NCBI GenBank assembly: GCA_030142905.1
Contig: JASJOG010000117.1
Coordinates: 248,001-312,000 of the forward strand
Direction of reading: 5' to 3'
DNA length: 64,000 nucleotides
Source: Heliopora coerulea
Lineage: Eukaryota; Cnidaria; Anthozoa; Scleralcyonacea; Helioporidae
Positions 31,637 through 42,761 of the stretch are shown here, in pieces. Position numbers and translations under genes: made by a program. Each line of letters starts with the position of its first letter. Position 1 is the first letter of the stretch. The notes under the pieces are model-generated. The model searched no databases. It saw only the letters and a list, made by a program, of their open reading frames with translations, and was not told the origin of the DNA.

Positions 31637-32260
31637 AAGTAGAGTAGTGGCGTAGCTGCACCCGAGCCTAAGCGGGCCTGTGCCCCGATGAAACCTGCTT
31701 GTGCCTGGGTGAAATATTGCTGACAAATCTAGCTCACATTTGGCAAAGTATAGAGTATAGTCATTACAAAGATTAAATATAATTATTGTTTACCTAAAGT
31801 CCAAGTATTAGTTTAATTTCCACATAAATGTTAAATATTTCGTAAAATTATATCCTTGCAAGATGAAATAAAAACAATGTTTTTGACTGTCATCACTAAG
31901 GCATGTGTCAGTGGGCGCTGATGAGTAAAATGTTCAAGTGTAAATATGACGGCAAGGCAATTGTCGTTGTTCGATTGTTGTGAAACGAATCTGAGTAAAA
32001 AGAGAAGGACAGAAAGTGGTAACACCTAGACCGAGTCAAGCGAGCTAAGAGTGATGTTGAGAAGCAAGAGGAAACTCAGTACTAGAAGCTGTTAATACAG
32101 AAGTGTCATTGGGCTCAAATAGTGCAATATATCTTGAGGGGTGTGCCGCATGATTTTAGCTAGCCGTGTAATAACTAAAACATTACCAGGAAATGTTGAC
32201 AACTGTGCCCATGTTGTGCCCACGTAACATTTGCTTTCTGGCTACGCCACTGGAGTAGAG
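31637..32260. mobile_element. Non-autonomous hAT element
   Basis: The body 31645-32252 (608 bp) has ends (T)AGTGGCGTAGC and GCTACGCCACTG, the classic hAT CAGTGGCGTAGC terminus. It is flanked by the 8-bp duplication (A/G)AGTAGAG at 31637-31644 and 32253-32260. There is no transposase. It lies in the first recognised intron of the TRPA1-like gene. Confidence 0.85.
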
Positions 32261-32591
32261 GGAAGTTAACAGTTACAAGGAGCTGAGTTTGAGAACTACT
32301 CTTTCAAGTCATAAATTGTCCAGTAATTAAGATGGCCCCCAAAAGTGAATCCAGCCGCAAGCACCAAGAAAGCCATTTCATTTGCTGATCTTAAATTATT
32401 AACTGGCTTAAGTGTTCAAACGATGTAAACAACTTCTAAAAGACCCATACAAGGGAAAAAAGACCGAGACCAAGTTGATTTGCTTCAATCCGGATATAAA
32501 GTTTGGTTAACAACATACCAGTCCCCGAGTTTGCACACGGCATACTTGAATGGACCAAAATCCTTAGATATATACCTTTATAACATAGATG

Positions 32592-33978
32592 TACACTACT
32601 GTGCTAAAGTCTTAGGCACTTCAGAAGAAAAAGTTATTTTTAAAAAATCTAGTGGATGTACGGATTAAAAAATACTTTGTATTTCGATATTTATTATGGG
32701 AATCGTAAATTTCAACACAGCTGGTTTACAGAAGTACACATAAAAAGCACAAAAAAGGAGAAAAAGAGTAGAACATTCAATATTTTTTATGGCTCCCATT
32801 TTCTTTCAAAACAGCATTAATTCTGTGAGGAATACTGTCTTACAGTTTCTGCAGAAAGTTGCTTGGTATGTTGTTCCATGCATCACGAAGAACACCCCCA
32901 CAGCACTTCTGCTGTTGAAGGTTGCTTTTCCAGCTTCTTTCTGTCCATATAGTCCCAAATGGCCTAAATTATGTTCAAGTCCGGGCTCTGAGGTGGCCAT
33001 TCAATCAGCTGAAGTTGCCTTTGATTTTGATTTTTTTTTCCTTTGCAAATAGTCTTTCACTTTCTTAGCAGTGAGCTTTGGGTCATTGTCATGTGGGAAG
33101 ATGAAATTTAGACCAACTAATCGCCTACCTTATGGTACAGCATGGTGATATAAAATTTGCCTGTGCTTTTCTGCGTTCATTATGCCATCAACTTTAAATA
33201 AATCCCCAACTACACCTGCAGAAATACAGCCCTAGACTTGGACAGACCCTCCTCCATGCTTTATTGTCGGTTGCAAACACATATCTTTAAACTGCTCCCC
33301 GTTTCTTCTTCGCACATACTGTCATCGCTTTGTCCCAAATATTTCAAATTTTGACTCGTCTCTCTTCAAGACACTTTTCCATTGCTTAGCATACCAATTC
33401 TGATGTACCTTTTGGGAAAATTTGAGTCGCTTAGCCTTATTTCCTTACCAAAGATGTGGTTTTTTTGACTGCAACCCTGCCATTTAGGCCATTCCTTACA
33501 AGTGATCTTACAGTCGATGAGTGTACTTATTTCCCCGACGTTTGAGTGAGTTCTGCAGCAATATGCAAGCATATTTTTCTTCTGTTTCTTAGGGGTTGTT
33601 ATCTTTAGATACGCCTCATCCTTCTTAGCAAGTTTCGGTGGTCTTCCACTCCGCTTCTGTCCTCAACTTTTCCTGTCTTCCTTTGCTTCTTCAGAATTGC
33701 TTGGACTCCACTCCTTGAGACTGCAGTTCGGTCGAGTTTACCACTCGATCTCTTGTCGCAAGTAATATCTTCGTCATTTTAGATACTGTGAACATTTGGT
33801 CTAGAAGGTTAAATTTCAAAAAAACCCACTTACGAATGTGGGAAGTTTGTATTAATCTAAATTTGCCCATGTTTGTAGATTTCCGAAAGTCAAATTTGAT
33901 TTTCACTTACCAAATTAAATGAATGATACAAAGATACCTATTATTAGTGGGTGCCTAAGACTTTTGCACAGTAGCGTA
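32592..33978 (-). mobile_element. Tc1/mariner element with dead transposase
   Basis: The body 32594-33976 (1,383 bp) has ends C(A/G)CTACTGTGC(T/A)AAAGTC, then TTAGGCAC, as inverted repeats, and TA on both sides. The transposase is on the minus strand with recognisable blocks: RDESKFEIFG (first Asp, ~33340), HDNDPKLTAK (second Asp, ~33085), IEWPPQSPDLNII followed by a stop and AIWDYMDRKK (~32950). The third catalytic acid, normally right after LNxI, is lost at that stop. Several frameshifts are present. Confidence 0.92.
32790..33900 (-). pseudogene. Tc1-type transposase pseudogene
   Basis: Coding remains of the element at 32594-33976. The N-terminal helix-turn-helix region is only faint, with a GRPPKLAKKDE-type linker near 33640. 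The DDE core shows two of three acids. Frames change at least three times. It cannot produce a protein. Confidence 0.85.
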
Positions 33979-34746
33979 ATATAACATCGCTCCTGATTAG
34001 TTGCCATGCGTGGTCTATAACTCGATGAAGCATGGGAAAACATTTGAAAAGAAAAAACAATCTCGAGAAAATTATCAAACGGTCAGAAAAGCGAATTCTT
34101 AAATGGCGAAGGAAAACGTTATAGACAGCTGGAAGTGAGTAACAGATTTTGAAGCAACATTTGGGCTGGACTTTGGTGAGGAAGAAGTGTTTTAGCCTAA
34201 TGTGAAAAAGCAAAACAGCGAATCTACTCGACCAACGAAGCGTTTTACCTTTTTGCCAATGGAAGAAATGTATACAATTTTAGCTAAAAAAAACATTTGG
34301 TGAAAACAAAAACAAGCAACAAACAGGTCTACGACAACATTATAATGAAGGTGGAGGTCATGCAATACTTTAAGTAAACACAAATAGTTCAGACAACAAA
34401 CTGTAAACAGTAACACTTCCTGTGACTTACATCAACTCAAACCCATAAAATATGAAAACAATTAAGTATAAAATGAACAACATTGAAATAAATACCTAAT
34501 ACATTCCCTCAAACAGTCTATTATGTTTTCTTTCTTCAAAAACCACAGTTTGGTCCATAGAACAACACTCGCTTTGAGAGTAATCGTTGCGGACAAAAAA
34601 TCGAAGCCCGAGGCCTTGAGCATGACCCGATGTTTAAGCGACAATCAAAAAGTTTGAAAGTTTTGGCTTACGTAAGGAGAAGGCAATTTTTAATCGGCGA
34701 AATAAAGCTTGTTTTCCATTATTTTGTCTGATTCTATGTTATAAAA
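33979..34746. other. TRPA1-like intron, no feature recognised
   Basis: No gene or element terminus found; open frames lack protein-like features. Confidence 0.4.
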
Positions 34747-34934
34747 GAAATAGTTCATGATTTAGCGTGCTTCAATGAGTTATGGATGCACTTGGGAAGT
34801 TGGGAGAGCTCTCAAAAACCTAAAGTTTCTCTCGGCTATAGCCTCGAGCAACTCTTACGCTTTTTTCGTGCTCTTCCAACCTTCCTCGTGCATCCATAAC
34901 TCAATGGAGCACACCAAATCATGAACCATTTATT
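34747..34934. repeat. Foldback element, ~67-bp arms
   Basis: The left arm 34747-34813 (AAATAGTTCATGATTT, then TTCAATGAGTTATGGATGCAC) is inverted at about 34866-34934. The middle has a small loop. No duplication was confirmed. The arms differ at several positions, so it is old. Confidence 0.8.
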
Positions 34935-34941
34935 TAATATA

Positions 34942-34975
34942 TACTGTATATATATATATATATATATATATACAA
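34942..34975. repeat. TA microsatellite
   Basis: (TA)n next to the foldback element. Confidence 0.95.
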
Positions 34976-36041
34976 ACATAGTGTGAAAATTTTTCTCCCT
35001 ATTCACCACGCGTGTAAAGTGACTCCACACACGCCGAGATTAGTACCCTCGTTTGGCGCGGTGGACGAGGGGATGAATGCTATGCTTGAAAGTATGCCGT
35101 AAGAATGAGTTTATTATATTACGTGAAGCAGCAAGCTGTTGAGCTAACCCCATTCACGCCATGCTTTTGGAAGTCTTTCGGAATGAGAAAATGGAAAGGG
35201 CGGCAGCAAATATCTTCAAATTTATTCGACTTAAGGCTTTCAAACTTGCATACTTGGGCACCATTACTACCGAATGATCTAGACTTTGCATTTTTCGCGA
35301 CAGGTTTCGCTCGCATCTTAAAGAGCGCTATAATTTCAAAAGCGCATCTTAAAGAGCGCTTTTGAAATTATATTCAAAATAACAGGTACTTAACAGAAAC
35401 ATGCTCCTACTTCTTGCCGTAAAAGAGGGTCCACCAAAAAAACAAAAAGTATAAATGAGGTTCAGTGCCGCTGTTATAGGGTGTATGTGGGAGGTTTGCA
35501 ATCTTTGGTGCAATAAATTCTGCAAAATTCGGTAAAATCCCTTGGCCATCACTCTGCCCCTCAAACTAGCTAACGAAAATAATTGAGAACGAGGCAACAT
35601 CGTCTGCAAAATCAACGAAAATAAATGTCTATTTGGTTCACGATGACCTTTCAACCTTTAATACCAAGCCGTAAGTTTCTGCACGAGTTTATACGCCATA
35701 CACTAAAAGAACTAGGTGGACCGCATGATACCGCAAAACCAACAAACATGGACCAAGTTATCATGGAAGCCACTGGGGATACTTTACAAGATCTATAGAC
35801 GACAATATCCAAGAACCGTCTTGGAAACGTATTCAAGAAATACAGGAAAATGAAGGATTTGTTTGTCGGTTCAGTGTATTTAATAATTATTTGAAGTTTT
35901 TCTATTTGCACGACCAAAACCAACCCGGTTCAAGAATAGAAAAAATTCAAACAACTATCAAAAAATACAGTTCGAATTTCTTTCTCCTTTTCCCCCGTTT
36001 TCAACTAATTCAAAATCGAAATGTGCGAGGGCGCTGATGTG
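34976..36041. other. TRPA1-like intron; small hairpin, no gene recognised
   Basis: At 35329-35372 a 17-bp inverted repeat (TATAATTTCAAAAGCGC and inverse) overlaps a direct repeat of GCATCTTAAAGAGCGCT (35312-35328 and 35344-35360). Open frames at 35105-35923 show no known domain on either strand. Confidence 0.45.
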
Positions 36042-36775
36042 ATCTGGTTACCTAAACGAAGAAGGAATAATAAAGCCCAGCAAAAAGCACGCAAAATAAG
36101 CATATTTAAAGGTTTGTAGTATAATTCTAACGTTTCGTTGCTACACGCAACATCCTCAGAGAATGAATAACTAATATTACAAGGTGATAAATATTATATA
36201 GGTTATGTTACATGATATGTGTTAACGAGATATTGGCGTAGGAACGGAAGTGGGAAAGACAAAAGGAAACAGCAGAATAAGATGTGGTGGAAATGCCAAG
36301 AAACGAAAAGTCTTAAAATAAAGAAAGTGGAAAAGAGTTGTTGGCATTAAGCGATGGAGTGAGTTGGCGGATAAGAGAAAAGTCTCAGAAAGTCGTCAGA
36401 AAAAGTCTCCTTATTCGCCAACTTACTCCATCGCTTAATGCCAACAACTCTTTTCCACTTTCTTTATTTTAAGACTTTTCGTTTCTTGACATTTCCACCA
36501 CATCTTATTCTGCTGTTTCCTTTTGTCTTTCCCACTTCCGTTCCTACGCCAATATCTCGTTAACACATATCATGTAACATAACCTATATAATATTTATCA
36601 CCCTATAATATAAGTTATTCATTCTCTGAGGATGTTGCGTGTAGCAACGAAACGTTAGAATTATACTTACAAACCTTTAAATATGCTTATTTTGCGTGCT
36701 TTTTGCTGGGCTTTATTATTCCTTCTTCGTTTACGATTCCCGCCTGGTACCTCTGTCGCCCGTATCTGGTTACCT
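36042..36775. mobile_element. Large palindromic retroposon, Penelope-like ends, 12-bp duplications
   Basis: The body 36054-36763 is flanked by ATCTGGTTACCT at 36042-36053 and 36764-36775. Two arms of about 320 bp (36054-36375 and about 36412-36733) are near-perfect inverted copies with a ~35-bp centre. A 30-bp tail (GATTCCCGCCTGGTACC...) follows the right arm only. Each arm carries CTGAGGATGTTGC, then GCAACGAAACGTT, a stem bracketed by hammerhead-like core motifs as in Penelope-like terminal repeats. There is no coding capacity. Confidence 0.88.
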
Positions 36776-37202
36776 CTTATATCGAACAATAATGGTAAAA
36801 AAGTTGTAAACTGGAAAAACAGCGCTCAAACGCGTAAGCTCCAAATTTGAGATAACGTATATTCGGGGAATTGCGCTATGATATTTTTCAGTTGTTGTAT
36901 ATAGTTTTGGATCGTACTTTCCACACGTCTAGCATTTTTTGTTTCTCAACCTTTGTAGATGTAAATAATCTGTAAGTATTGTGTTGGTTTAGATTTTAGA
37001 ATTTGTAATTTTAGTATTGTAGTTGCCTTCATTACTTATAAGAAGTGTTGAGTTTCTATACCGTTATTTAGTTGAGCCATACATTCTTGTGAATGTGAAT
37101 CTTCATCTTTTATTCAAAGAAAAACGAAATGAGCAGTAAAATTGCGCGTGTGTACCAGTTAAAGTCTACAAAACAAAAAGTAGACAATCTTGCGAGACTT
37201 TC
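36776..37202. other. TRPA1-like intron, no feature recognised
   Basis: AT-rich intronic sequence with no gene. Confidence 0.4.
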
Positions 37203-37620
37203 TGTTTCAGAATCATCCTCAGGGTATTATGAAACGATAACTTCACAATTAACCTACACTGCTGAAGTCAACTGAAAAATGTTGACTCAAACGGGATTTG
37301 AACTCGCACCTTCGGGATACCGGTCGGCCGCTCTTCCTGTTGAGCTACCGAGTCAACAGGGATTGGAGGCGAGTTTTTATCCAACTTAAGTGAACGAGAT
37401 ATTCTCGCGACAACTTAACGCTATCCATGAGGACGGATGTCCAGTGTTTCAATTCTATTTCAGAATCATCCTCAGGGTATTATGAAACGATAACTTCACA
37501 ATTAACCTACACTGCTGAAGTCAACTGAAAAATGCTGACTCGAGCGAGTTCAAATCCCCCTCGAGTAAACATTTTTCAGTTGACTTTAGCAGTGTAGGTT
37601 AATTGTGAAGTTATCGTTGC
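37203..37620 (-). repeat. tRNA-derived SINE cluster, direct and inverted partial copies
   Basis: The tRNA-like head is on minus at 37281-37357, with box A TAGCTCAACAGG and box B GAGTTCAAATCCCG. The tail unit (CAGAATCATCCTCAGGGTAT, then TAACTTCACAATTAACCTAC) occurs at about 37208-37280, again at about 37460-37540, and inverted at about 37566-37620. The minus strand of the tail reads CTGAGGATGATTCT then GAAAC, hammerhead-like. It differs from the SINE family at 23.8 and 45.4 kb. Confidence 0.75.
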
Positions 37621-37882
37621 GAGACTTTCTGAAGCAAGTACTCCATTGTCAAGCGTACTACATATATGGTGTAACGGGTTTTCCAGGAAATAATATAAGG
37701 CAGCCGCAAACTAATTCCGACATAAAAATCCCATTTAGTTTCACATAGGGCTTACTTCTTTTTTAACGATTAGATTTCAACTTAGCTCGTATAAAAACTA
37801 GAAGAACAAAATTTCTACATCATTCTTAATATCCAACAACTTAAACGCGAACTGATTAACTTTTGTTACCTCAAATTTGTAG

Positions 37883-38194
37883 GTGATGCCAATGGTAATT
37901 TTATTTATCATTGCGTTTTCCGTTGCATTTCTCGTATTGATGAGTAATGATGAAGGATTTAAGACCTTTCCCATCTCCATATTGACCACCTCTATCATGG
38001 TAACTGGAGAGATGGACTACCGAGATGTTTTTCTACAGGCTGAAAATGGTCCTTTCAACCTTCTTCAAAGAATCTTTCTTATTTTGTTTGTAATGGTCGG
38101 CGGCATAGTTTTAATGAATCTTTTGGTTGGTCTAGCTGTAGGTGACACAGATAGCATAATGAAACGATCTCAGGCAGAAAAGCGTCTGCATCAA
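37883..38194 (+). CDS. TRPA1-like channel, exon encoding S5-pore-S6
   Basis: Acceptor AAATTTGTAG (ends 37882), donor CATCAA|GTAAGT (38195), both in phase 0. The exon reads VMPMVILFIIAFSVAFLVLM (S5), then FPISILTTSIMVTGEMDYRD (pore helix and selectivity region with the TGE-DY motif typical of TRPA channels). S6 follows (RIFLILFVMVGGIVLMNLLV, then GLAVGDTDSI). The NLLVGLAVGD signature after S6 is diagnostic for TRPA1-type channels. It forms the ion path; the channel is a non-selective cation channel of the plasma membrane, used for irritant or temperature sensing in animals. Confidence 0.93.
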
Positions 38195-39411
38195 GTAAGT
38201 TTGATTGATCTTTAAATATCGAGATTTTGTCCATTTTTCTTTCATTGTCTAAATTGTCTATGTCTAAATTGTCTAAATTGTCTAAAATGAGTTCTGAAGA
38301 AACTTATTTTAAGGAACTTTTTAAATGATTAAGATTGTTCATTACAGTTTTCCCATTCCTCATTTAGTTCTTAAGATGTTAAGATTCGTTTGGTATTCAA
38401 ATAACACAGTTGAGTTGCATACGTAATATTTCAAATATTATTTCTAAAATTTGGAATATCTTTGAAGTTATTGATCAAAGTTACTTGATACTGAGGATGT
38501 GGGTGTATTTGTCCCATATCATTAAACAAAGAAACTATCGAACGATTTCATTAAACAATCCCAGAAATTCATGATTTCCCCGTAACTCATTATCCAGTGT
38601 GAATTTGAATGTCAAAAGACACTTAATATCTCAAGAACCAAGGGAGGAGTGAGCAAACTGTAAAGGCCAGTCTTTATAAGTCAATGAAAGACCAGCTCCT
38701 GCCCTTTAACGGCGTTTTCAAAATTTATCCTCATGCTGTACAATCTGCAAGTCCTATTTATGAAGAAAAACAAAACAGAAACAAAGAAAAAAGTTTGAGA
38801 AAATTCCAGTAAAAATATCTTACTTCCTATCTGCTATGTACGCAGCATCCATGAGCCAAATATTGCACGAGTGTCTCTACTTTGTGTTCGAAGTTATATT
38901 TAAAGGCCGACAATGAGGATCAGACCGAGTTTTCAAGTACGAGCAATTCGTTCTATTCCGAGGCTAAGCCGAGGATAGAATTCCGAGTATTTGAAAACCC
39001 GGTTTAGTACAAAGTGGAGGCCTTTGAACATGGCCGTACTCAGAAGTCAGAAAATTCCACAGGGGGGTGTAAGCTCACTTCAACCGACTGACGCACGAGT
39101 TTGTACCGACTATATCCTATCAATCGAAGCTTTTGCCTTTCGGTCGAGTGCCTACTAAAATGACGCTTGTCAGCTGGTAAAATGGTCAATTAGTCCGACG
39201 TTAATAAGTAAGCACTATCAATACGGAATGAAAACATGATGGCATTTTAATGTTAAAATTCATGTCTTTGGTGATCTCTTGTTGATTACATGTAAGCAAA
39301 ACATTTAACATTAACTTTAGATTTGTGAGTATTAAATTTGGTAGTTTGAAATTAATTTAAATTGATAAGTGCTAAAAGTTAATGATTCCATTTGTCCGGG
39401 CTTTAATGATT
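38195..39411. other. TRPA1-like intron, no gene recognised
   Basis: Includes a short run of TGTCTAAAT repeats at about 38247-38282. No coding region. Confidence 0.45.
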
Positions 39412-40909
39412 CTACTTATCCGTGTTAAATCGAACACGTTTTTTCTTCAAATGAACCCAGTTTTGAATAATGGTGTTCAGATCTAACCCCTCTGAAAGAT
39501 CTCTTTCACATGAAATCAACATAAGAGATTCCAGGCGATCTTGGAACATAGTGCTTCTTAGCTTGTTCTTGACCATATTCAGTTTGCTGAATAATCTTTC
39601 ATTTGAAGCCACAGTGACTGGTGCAGTTTGAAGAAAGGTGAACGCCATGTTGCAGGTGGGGTAGACAAGCTTTCTCTTATTGACGAGGGCAGCAACTTCA
39701 CAGACTGACTTGGTTTTCAACGGCTTTCCATCGACAGACTCTTCTCTCAAGACAATGAGCTCTCCGACAAGGCTTTCACTTGTTAAGCTTCCGCCCAACA
39801 ACTTGCACAAACTCTCTACTAATTCTTCACTGATTTCTTCCCACAGTGACAGCAAGACTGAAAAGGATTTTATGTTCATAAAAACCCGATTCCAGTTCTC
39901 TCTACAATCTGTAACAATCTGGTCAAGAACAGAGAACGTTTCCTTCCGGTAAAAAATGGCTAAACCAACCTCAACCTCGTTTTCACACGTATCATCCAGC
40001 CTCCTTGGGGGCACTCTTCTCCTGTGATGATGACTGAATTCTTCTTCCGGGTCGCATCCAACATGCCTTGCCATCTCTGCAGCAGCCTTCACCTGCTTAT
40101 CTACATCAACTTCATTACGAATCCTTTCCAAAGCCTTTGTTGTTGTGGACAACAAAGTAAGCGCATCAAGCAAGTTCAAACCTTCTTCCTGAAGCTGAAC
40201 GACGAGCACCTTGCAATGACGCATAATAAATCTCATTATTTCCAGGCTGAAAATGAAGTCGTACATTTTCATTTTCTTCAAAAGTGTCTTGGCCTGATCA
40301 CGGGTGTTCGTGTCCGACACCATCTCTTTGTTGATACTCTTCTGAAGCAGAGACTATCGACTCAAAGGAGATCCAAACACTGTCAATGGACTCCGATCTG
40401 GCTATCCACCAAGTTTGGGAAAGATTTCGTAGTTTTAATACTCCTTCGACGCTCTCTTGCGCTTTTGTAAGTGCTTCAGACCGCTTGGTGCTGCTTGAGA
40501 AAAACGGGTACAATGATTGTAGGACGACAAACATTGATGACACGATGGTACAAGCTTTGCAACTTCGCTCTAAAAATGTATTCAACCGATGAACTTGGCA
40601 CGGAATATAAGGCACTTCCTTCTCTGGGAAATCTTTTTTGATCTTCTCATTAAGCTTCTTGTGATAACCGTTGTACTCTCCAGACATACACGCCGTGAAG
40701 TCATAGGACTGGAAAAAGAGCTTCTCCACATCTACACTATGCTCGTTGAGACATCTCAATATCTCTGTTGCATGTCCATCACCAGATTTATCTCCAAGCA
40801 CCGTCAAAGAAAGCAAACGTTCCACCGGTTTGTTATCTGCGACGTACATCACAACGATAGACATCTGGTCTTTATTGCTCGTATCGGGAGTCGTGTCGGC
40901 CATCACCAA
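39412..40909 (-). pseudogene. hAT transposase relic, antisense in the channel intron
   Basis: Two minus-strand frames. 40909-40298: MSIVVMYVADNKPVERLLSL, then FFQSYDFTACMSGEYNGYHK and IPCQVHRLNTFLERS, the DUF4371/RNase-H-like core with the YDFTACMSGEY block. 40323-39412: helical region, then the hAT dimerisation end (FTFLQTAPVTVASNERLFSK, then KNKLRSTMFQDRLESLMLIS). The frame changes at about 40310. It belongs to the same broad group as the relic at 2115-4271 but is not the same family by eye. The N-terminal zinc finger is missing. Confidence 0.87.
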
Positions 40910-40953
40910 GAATGCTGGTGCTTCTTCTAATTCCTTGACAACTCGAGTAACAC

Positions 40954-41028
40954 GACTTTCAGTCGGCAGAAATTATGTTTTAGTTGGCAGTCTGCCGACT
41001 AAAACATAATTTCTGCCGACTGAAAGTC
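40954..41028. repeat. 37-bp near-perfect palindrome with no loop
   Basis: GACTTTCAGTCGGCAGAAAT and the following 17 bases are repeated in inverse directly next to it, with one mismatch. It lies just outside the 5' side of the hAT coding region and may belong to its end. Confidence 0.9.
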
Positions 41029-41118
41029 CTGAAAAAAATTTGGGGGGTGTCGCACCCCCATACCCCCCCCCCATAGCTCCGGGCCTGCCTTTGAATGACT
41101 TCTCAGAATCAACTAGTG

Positions 41119-41579
41119 TACAGGCAGTCTCCGGTTTACGACGGAGATCCGTTCCTACAATGTGTCGTAAGCCGGATTTCGTCGTAAACCGGAATTCACC
41201 CTTATTATTTAAAAAAATGCAATAAAAGATTTAACAAATGCAATAAAAAATGCCTTACGTTTGGGAACCATAATAAAGGGCAAAAAGTTCCAAAAAAATA
41301 ACGTAAACATAGCACAATCACATGATAACGCAAAGAACAATCAATCAATATGGCGCTCGACTACGTACTGACCCACGCTGTTTGTCGTATCCTACGCCAC
41401 TCCAGTGTATTCCTACGCCGCAGCGAACTACTTTACGCACTTTACGCCTCGCTTTGTAGTTACGACGCGTAACTAGGAACCCCGAATTTAAGAATACGTA
41501 CAGTTAGTATAGTAGGACATCGCGTCGTAACGGCGGATCATCGTAGGTCGGGACCGTCGTAAACCGGAGACCGCCTGTA
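41119..41579. mobile_element. pogo/Tigger-like MITE
   Basis: The body 41121-41577 (457 bp) has ends CAGGCAGTCTCCGGTTTACG and CGTAAACCGGAGACCGCCTG and TA on both sides. The CAGGC(A/G)GTC terminus is typical of pogo/Tigger members of Tc1/mariner. It has no coding region. CG-rich subterminal TCGTAAACCGGA motifs repeat inside. Confidence 0.9.
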
Positions 41580-42470
41580 TTAGCACAATGAATTAGTGTA
41601 CTAGTAATGAGTGTATGGATGAATAAACCGATTGTGTGAAATTATATTTCAAGTCCAAGGACTTGAACTGTTATTTCCAGTCCTAGGACTGAGAAAAACA
41701 GTTCAAGTCTTCTGCTCATTGCTTTTATGGTATTTCAAGTTTGCTCATGTAGTGCCACTCGGACCGTCTGATTGAATGATATACTCATGAATTGAGAAAC
41801 ATGTATTACGTCATTTGTGAAAAAATGCCTGGCGGAAACAGGTGTGACGGAGTACTTTTATGTTTTCACATTTCTATGTCAGTACAGATAGAGATTGGAA
41901 ATTGTCAATTCAGGTCGAGGGTGCGTGTTATTTTAAGGATGGCTATGGAGGCGCACTTCAACTTTGAGGATGTGTAATTTCATAACCGTTCGAGGTATAA
42001 CCACCATATTTTGGAACATCCCGAAAAATTTACCTGGGAACATTTGAATATTAGTTTCTCTTGTTCACTATGCCGTTTCCACGCCAATACGTTTTTTGAC
42101 CACAGAACTCTGGATCAGATAAAGAATAATGATCTATTAAGGTTAATGTAAAAATAATTTTACGAAAATGTGCAATTTATAACGTCACCCTGACCCCAAA
42201 TGGAAGATTCATAATTTGAGAAAATTGCAAAACTTGACCACGTGAACTATGTGTACGATAAACTATTTTTAAACGTTGATTCTTATTGGTCCGCACCCGA
42301 ATTGTCAATTTTACCCTGGCTAGCACAAGACGATTTGACTCGTTAAAAGGAGACGTCTCGGATGGGAAAGGTTTAAACATTACATATGACAATTTTATGG
42401 CCAAAAAGTCAATAAAACCAAATTACACAATTTAGTAGCAATCACGAACATTTGATTTTTTTTTTCCTAG

Positions 42471-42761
42471 GCGTCCGTTGTCACTGCTCTGGAACGATCC
42501 TTGCGAACCTTTGCGTTTTTATGGACTCCCGAGGAACTGACAAATCACAAGGAGAAAGTCGAGAAGAAATTTTCTAAAGAATCTGGTTTCATTCAAGAAG
42601 ATTCTGAAGATAGCAACGATAAAGATGATAAGTTGTTGGAAAGAGTAAACACGCTGGAGAAATCAATTAAACATAACACCCTCATGCTTGAAAATATGGA
42701 GCGTCTTTTAGAAAAGATCAGTATCACCATCGCATCAGAGAAACCACCGAATGATAAATAA
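42471..42761 (+). CDS. TRPA1-like channel, last coding exon
   Basis: The acceptor is a T-rich tract ending CCTAG (42470), phase 0. The exon reads ASVVTALERSLRTFAFLWTP, then an acidic linker (EDSEDSNDKDD). A clear coiled coil follows (KLLERVNTLEKSIKHNTLML, then ENMERLLEKISITIA) and a TAA stop at 42759-42761. A C-terminal coiled coil is how TRPA1-type channels assemble as tetramers. An AATAAA overlaps the stop (42757-42762), perhaps by chance. The preceding exon ends RLHQ and joins in frame. Confidence 0.85.
   Translation, partial: ASVVTALERSLRTFAFLWTPEELTNHKEKVEKKFSKESGFIQEDSEDSNDKDDKLLERVNTLEKSIKHNTLMLENMERLLEKISITIASEKPPNDK

Noticed and set aside
32789..33052. 87-codon plus-strand ORF
   Set aside because: It is the antisense of the Tc1-type transposase C-terminus, whose minus-strand translation shows the family motifs.
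35105..35923. Several ORFs on both strands as possible exons
   Set aside because: No domain, inconsistent frames and no splice sites in support.
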